DNA of 17,154 bases, from assembly GCA_964449285.1 (NCBI GenBank), contig CAYUZX010000065.1:1-17154 (forward strand). Reading direction: 5' to 3'. Of the stretch, positions 13,938 through 17,154 are shown one piece after another. A program made the position numbers and the translations under genes. The DNA is from QYOJ01 sp964449285. Its GTDB lineage: Bacteria > Bacteroidota > Bacteroidia > Bacteroidales > FEN-979. The notes beneath the pieces were generated by a model. That model worked only from the letters and a program-made list of their open reading frames with translations. It did no database searches and had not been told where the DNA came from. The first letter of the stretch is position 1. Each line of letters starts with the position of its first letter.

Positions 13938-14376
13938 ACCCCCAAACCCTCTGAAGGGGGCTTACTCCGCTCTGCGGGATACCCCTAAATCCCCTGAAGG
14001 GGACTTACTCCGCTCTGCGGGATTTCCTCCCCTTCAAGGGGAGGATTAAGGAGGGGTCATCCCGAAGGGAATAAACCCCCTAAAGGTGTCTTACTCCGCT
14101 CTGCGGGATACCCCTAAATCCCCTGAAGGGGGCTTACTCCGCTCTGCGGGATACCCCTAAATCCCCTGAAGGGGACTNNNNNNNNNNNNNNNNNNNNNNN
14201 NNNNNNNNNNNNNNNNNNNNNNNNNNNNNNNNNNNNNNNNNNNNNNNNNNNNNNNNNNNNNNNNNNNNNNNNNNNNNGGATACCCCTAAATCCCCTGAAG
14301 GGGACTTACTCCGCTCTGCGGGATTTCCTCCCCTTCAAGGGGAGGATTAAGGAGGGGTCATCCCGAAGGGAATAAA
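13938..14376. repeat. Array of 43-bp and 52-bp hairpin units, interrupted by an assembly gap
   Basis: Unit A is 43 bp, from ACCCCTAAAT to TGCGGGAT, with the stems CCCCT-GA-AGGGG and CCGC-TCT-GCGG. Copies are at 13938-13980 (slightly diverged), 13981-14023, a shortened one ending at 14109, 14110-14152, 14153-14177 (cut by the gap) and 14282-14324. Unit B is 52 bp with the stem CCTCCCCTT-C-AAGGGGAGG and a second stem TCCC-GAA-GGGA; its two copies, 14024-14075 and 14325-14376, are identical. The order is A A B A' A A, gap, A B, so units sit directly end to end. There are no unique spacers, so it is not CRISPR. It lies downstream of mtnA and upstream of the BNR protein gene. Confidence 0.9.
14178..14277. 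other. Assembly gap, 100 Ns
   Basis: Exactly 100 undetermined bases inside the hairpin array, the customary placeholder for a scaffold gap of unknown length. The two edges fall within unit A copies, as expected when short reads cannot cross a repeat. The true number of units is unknown. Confidence 0.98.
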
Positions 14377-15412
14377 TCCCCCCCTCCGTTATGAACCCCG
14401 TAATATACTTCGCGGGTGTCACATCAAATGCCGGATTCAGGGCATGGGAGCCGGGTGAGCAGACCAGGATCCGGCGCATCGCTCCATCGGCATCAGGGCC
14501 CTCCTGGTAACGGACCTCATCTTCATCCCTCTCTTCAATTACAATATCTTTCCCGGAAGCACATGCGGGATCAAAAGCGCTGGTGGGTGCGGCGATATAA
14601 AACGGAATTCCGAACTCGTGGGCTATGATCGCTTTCTCCAGAGTACCAATCTTGTTGGCCGTATCGCCGTTGGCAGCGATCCGGTCGGCGCCCGTGATGA
14701 CCATGTCGACGTTCCCCTGTGCCATCAACGAAGCTCCGGCATTGTCGGGGATGATCACATGCGGCACCCCCTCCTGGAAGAGTTCCCAGGCGGTGAGCCG
14801 GGCCCCCTGGCTTCGTGGCCTGGTTTCATCGGCATAAACAAAGACCTTTTTCCCCGACTTGTGAGCCATGTAAACAGGGGAGAGGGCGGTGCCGAAATCG
14901 ACGAAAGCCAGCCAGCCGGCATTGCAGTGGGTGAGGATCCTCGCTCCATCCCGGATCAGGGAGTTCCCATATTCGCCGATCTGTTTTGAATCCGCCGCAT
15001 CGCGGTCTGCAACCCGCTGCGCTTCTGCTAATGCTTCTGCAGGAGAGCGCATCCCGGCATCGAAAACAAGTTCGGTCGCATAAAACAGGTTACGGGCTGT
15101 AGGTCGGGTCGCTTCTATCTCAGAACGGGCTGCCCGGAGAAACGCATGGTAATCTTTCGGTGAAATATTCCCGTCATGATCCCGGAAGGCATCACGGGAA
15201 GCGTAGACACTGGCAAGCGCCATCGCAAAGCCGGCCATGGCGCCGATTGCTCCTGCACCTCGGATCTGCATTCCACAGATCGCGACACAGCATTCCTGGT
15301 AAGTGAAAGCCTTATTGATGATGAATTCAAACGGCAACCGGTTCTGCTCAATGTAGAACACCGTGTTGCCCTCCATCCAAACTGTTCTGTAATCTTTTCC
15401 GTTAACCTTCAC
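14306..15412 (-). CDS. mtnA: S-methyl-5-thioribose-1-phosphate isomerase, C-terminus derived from repeat
   Basis: A methionine-salvage enzyme that converts 5-methylthioribose-1-phosphate to the ribulose form. It has 368 residues. Visible signatures are RGAGAIG (51-57; the usual motif is RGAPAIG, so one Pro-to-Gly change), THCNAGWLA with the catalytic Cys163, YADETRPRSQGARLTAWEL, and GADRIAANGDTANKIGT with catalytic Asp243. The family normally ends soon after the segment seen here as ITGFITEGGIY. In this copy the last 22 codons (from Tyr347) lie inside the repeat array: unit B, then the start of unit A, which supplies the TAA stop at 14306-14308. The start is the ATG at 15412. The next gene upstream on the same strand ends 36 bp away. 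No other methionine-salvage gene is in the window. Confidence 0.92.
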   Translation of the reverse strand: MKVNGKDYRTVWMEGNTVFYIEQNRLPFEFIINKAFTYQECCVAICGMQIRGAGAIGAMAGFAMALASVYASRDAFRDHDGNISPKDYHAFLRAARSEIEATRPTARNLFYATELVFDAGMRSPAEALAEAQRVADRDAADSKQIGEYGNSLIRDGARILTHCNAGWLAFVDFGTALSPVYMAHKSGKKVFVYADETRPRSQGARLTAWELFQEGVPHVIIPDNAGASLMAQGNVDMVITGADRIAANGDTANKIGTLEKAIIAHEFGIPFYIAAPTSAFDPACASGKDIVIEERDEDEVRYQEGPDADGAMRRILVCSPGSHALNPAFDVTPAKYITGFITEGGIYSLRDDPSLILPLKGRKSRRAE

Positions 15413-15448
15413 AAGAAGTAATAAAAAGGGGCTGTAAATCTAGTAAAA

Positions 15449-16060
15449 TTAACGGATTTTAAAGACCATACCGATCTGAACATAAGTAATGTTAAATCCC
15501 AATTCAGCATTAACCCCAAGCAATTCGGTAAAGAAATAAGATGCACCCATAAAAACGCCACCGCCATATCCTACCGAAGTCGGTTCTCCGATAACGGGTC
15601 CGGTATAGGATGCCGGAAGCTGGTACGAGAAGATGGTGAACCGGGGACCTGCAGCAACGCCGCCATAGGTGTCAAGTCCCTGAACGTTCCATCCGTAATG
15701 ATAGGCTCCTCTGGCTGCTATAACAAGTTCGGTATAGTTATATTTATAGGTAGTCCCAGGACCATAGCGGCTGTCGGTTCCCGTAAAGGAGTAAAATGTG
15801 CCACCAACCTCACCACCCAGTGTGATGACTCCAGGCCCGACTTCCCACATGCCTACTTCAACAGCAACCTGTCCGGCCGGGAGAAAGCCACTTCCATAGG
15901 CTCCCTGCCAGTTTGTGCCGGGACCAAAGCCGAAGTTGATGAACCAGGCGCCTTTCGTCATCGGGTCCATCAACCCTTTTCCGCCGGCAAAGGAAGTAAT
16001 CCCGGGTAAAAGCAAACCAAAGATAAAAGCAGTAACAAGGATCTTCTTCAGTGCATTCAT
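15449..16060 (-). CDS. Small outer-membrane beta-barrel protein
   Basis: A protein of 203 residues with a signal peptide (MNALKKILVTAFIFGLLLPG, cleavage near TSFAGG). The rest alternates hydrophobic and polar residues and is rich in Gly, Tyr and Phe, with repeated short strands such as GVITLGGEVGGTFYSF and YGGGVFMGASYFF, as in 8- to 10-strand barrels. The end, YVQIGMVFKIR, is strand-like but closes on Arg rather than the usual aromatic. It resembles no specific family to me beyond Bacteroidota barrel proteins. It follows the next barrel gene by 21 bp on the same strand, so the two are probably co-transcribed from the promoter near 16700. Confidence 0.75.
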   Translation of the reverse strand: MNALKKILVTAFIFGLLLPGITSFAGGKGLMDPMTKGAWFINFGFGPGTNWQGAYGSGFLPAGQVAVEVGMWEVGPGVITLGGEVGGTFYSFTGTDSRYGPGTTYKYNYTELVIAARGAYHYGWNVQGLDTYGGVAAGPRFTIFSYQLPASYTGPVIGEPTSVGYGGGVFMGASYFFTELLGVNAELGFNITYVQIGMVFKIR

Positions 16061-16081
16061 AATTGCTTCGGGTTTTAATGT

Positions 16082-16675
16082 TTATAAGATCTTAAATCCA
16101 AGACTTACAACCCAAACGCTGTTTTTAGAGTTTATTGTGACGTTATTGATATCTTTGATCAGGTTGTTCAGCCCGATCTGATACCTGACGTCAAGTGTCA
16201 TAAAGAGCACGTCCAAACCTGCTCCCGCCTGGATCGCCCAGTTGATGCTGTTGAGGTCAGCGGTTTCAATTGGGCCCAGGATGCCTCCGGCATCTTTCAC
16301 CGATTTATTCACAACAAATGAAGCCAGGGGGCCGGCTAAAATGCGCAGGTTCACAACCTTCGCATTGATAAGTTTGAATCCAACCAACAGCGGGATGTCC
16401 AGTGAGCCAATGCTGACTTTCTGCTGCCAGTTGTTTGTGTTGCTCTCGAATACACCACCCTGGGTGGTATAGTACAACTCAGGCTGGACATAGAACTTCT
16501 TCCCGATCCGTACAAACACTCCGATCTGAAATCCCGACTTGAAAGTTGACGACACAGTGTCGAGATTGGTCGAGAGTTTGGATGCATTGTAACCGACTTT
16601 CGGTCCAATGGTGAACTGGCCGAAGACAATCGCTGAAGAGAGAACGAAAACGAAAAGGATTAAATACTTTTTCAT
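16082..16675 (-). CDS. PorT-type outer-membrane beta-barrel protein
   Basis: A protein of 197 residues from the ATG at 16675, with a signal peptide (MKKYLILFVFVLSSAIVFGQ). The mature start FTIGPKVGYNASKLS is the hallmark opening of the Bacteroidota outer-membrane beta-barrel family (PorT-like, PF13568 as I recall). Later strands include FQIGVFVRIGKKFYVQPELYY, LDIPLLVGFKL and LDVRYQIGLNNL, and the end VVSLGFKIL suits a barrel. I chose the inner ATG because it begins the signal peptide; the longer frame from 16699 starts inside the promoter. The function is unknown; such barrels are often annotated as porin-like without evidence of transport. Confidence 0.83.
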   Translation of the reverse strand: MKKYLILFVFVLSSAIVFGQFTIGPKVGYNASKLSTNLDTVSSTFKSGFQIGVFVRIGKKFYVQPELYYTTQGGVFESNTNNWQQKVSIGSLDIPLLVGFKLINAKVVNLRILAGPLASFVVNKSVKDAGGILGPIETADLNSINWAIQAGAGLDVLFMTLDVRYQIGLNNLIKDINNVTINSKNSVWVVSLGFKIL

Positions 16676-16685
16676 GGTGTGGTCG

Positions 16686-16703
16686 TTTTGTGATCTCACA
16701 AAA
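16686..16703. promoter_or_regulatory. Inverted repeat over the -7 box and transcript start
   Basis: TTTTGTGA and TCACAAAA are perfect 8-bp arms separated by TC. The repeat covers most of the -7 element and the expected transcript start of the barrel-gene operon, where a bound repressor would block transcription. It also sits in the 5' leader, so an RNA hairpin is a second reading. The half-site TGTGA resembles a CRP site, but the 2-bp spacing is wrong for CRP. Confidence 0.5.
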
Positions 16704-16727
16704 ATATAAAAAATGCACGCCTGTCAA
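16699..16727 (-). promoter_or_regulatory. Bacteroidota-type promoter for the two barrel genes
   Basis: On the minus strand a TTG box (16727-16725) is followed after 18 bp by TATTTTTG (16706-16699), a full match to TAnnTTTG. The spacing is close to the usual 19. It lies 24 bp before the ATG at 16675. This is the best promoter in the window. Confidence 0.72.
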
Positions 16728-16779
16728 GCAGCTAATCCGGGAAGTTATTCACAACGAAATGAACGCTTCTCAATAATTT

Positions 16780-17154
16780 CTATGAGATCAGGCCAAAACC
16801 TGTATACGGGATAATAACATCTGGAGTCCGGATGCCTTCGGGGGTTTGGTAGTTTTCTAGGATTGCGGCCAGGATACGCGGCAAGGCGAGGGCGCTGCCG
16901 TTTAAAGTATGGGCCGGGACCATTTTTCCTGTTTCATCCTTGATCCGCAGTTTCATCCGGTTGGCCTGAAATGCTTCGAAGTTGGAGACGGAGCTAACTT
17001 CCAGCCACCGTTTCTGGGCAGCCGAGAACACTTCAAAGTCGTAGGTCATGGCCGAGGTGAAGCTGATATCCCCGCCGCAAAGTTTTACGATCCGGAAAGG
17101 GAGTTCCAGCTTCCGGAGGAGGCCAGTCACATAATCCTTCATCTCTTCAAGGGT
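16780..17154 (-). CDS. serS: Seryl-tRNA synthetase, C-terminal part
   Basis: The last 124 or so residues of seryl-tRNA synthetase; the frame runs off the right edge (TLEEM continues upstream of the internal ATG at 17142). The class II catalytic domain shows YDFEVFSAAQKRWLEVSSVS, the FQANRMKLRIKD segment and motif 3, HTLNGSALALPRILAAILEN, with the arginine that contacts ATP. The normal C-terminal strand region ends VIIPYTGFGLIS. The enzyme charges serine onto tRNA-Ser in the cytoplasm. It stops 53 bp upstream of the barrel promoter and no clear terminator is seen between them. Confidence 0.95.
   Translation of the reverse strand, partial: TLEEMKDYVTGLLRKLELPFRIVKLCGGDISFTSAMTYDFEVFSAAQKRWLEVSSVSNFEAFQANRMKLRIKDETGKMVPAHTLNGSALALPRILAAILENYQTPEGIRTPDVIIPYTGFGLIS

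Noticed and set aside
13938..14376. Possible CRISPR array
   Set aside because: Units are directly adjacent with no unique spacers of constant length, are internally palindromic, and no cas gene is near.
15435..15442. TAGATTTA as a -7 box for mtnA
   Set aside because: One mismatch to the consensus and no TTG at a workable distance upstream; mtnA may be read through from the barrel genes instead.
16686..16703. CRP-type binding site
   Set aside because: The TGTGA/TCACA half-sites are separated by 2 bp rather than 6, so a standard CRP dimer would not fit; kept only as an unassigned inverted repeat.

Overview
The window looks like a piece of a Bacteroidota chromosome (Bacteroidales-like), from a draft or metagenome assembly. 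The evidence is BNR/VPS10-type secreted proteins and PorT-type outer-membrane barrels, two promoter elements of the Bacteroidota form TAnnTTTG (one with a TTG box upstream), GTG/TTG starts with poor Shine-Dalgarno sites, and dense families of short intergenic repeats. A 100-N scaffold gap lies at 14178-14277. No rRNA, tRNA, insertion sequence, integrase or CRISPR array is visible.

Region 1 (1-9930) is a surface-glycan locus. Seven plus-strand genes are tightly packed: a GT-C membrane glycosyltransferase with C-terminal TPRs (cut by the left edge), a fatty-acyl-AMP-ligase-like enzyme, an acyl carrier protein, a KAS III-type ketosynthase, an SDR reductase, an ArnC/DPM1-like family 2 glycosyltransferase and a GNAT acyltransferase. 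Converging on them is a Wzx-type flippase (minus strand). Divergent from the flippase is a WecE-type aminotransferase. My reading is that WecE makes a dTDP-4-amino-4,6-dideoxy sugar. The ligase/ACP/ketosynthase/reductase set builds a short, probably 3-hydroxylated acyl group, and the GNAT protein attaches it to the 4-amine. The GT2 enzyme loads the sugar on a polyprenyl phosphate, the flippase moves lipid-linked sugar across the membrane, and the GT-C enzyme transfers it outside. Gene identities are well supported; the joined pathway is inference.

Region 2 (9931-13816) holds a small orphan protein of 103 residues and, convergent to it, a large secreted BNR/VPS10-like protein of 1105 residues.

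Region 3 (13817-14376) has no gene of its own. It is filled with three kinds of short repeats: CACAAAGG motifs, an octamer array, and an array of 43-bp and 52-bp hairpin units broken by the gap. A diverged copy of the 43-bp unit lies at 10451-10497. In both places the element has the same orientation relative to the gene it follows.

Region 4 (14306-17154, all minus strand) holds mtnA (methionine salvage), whose last 22 codons lie inside the repeat array, two small outer-membrane barrel proteins behind a good promoter that carries an inverted repeat, and the 3' part of serS cut by the right edge.
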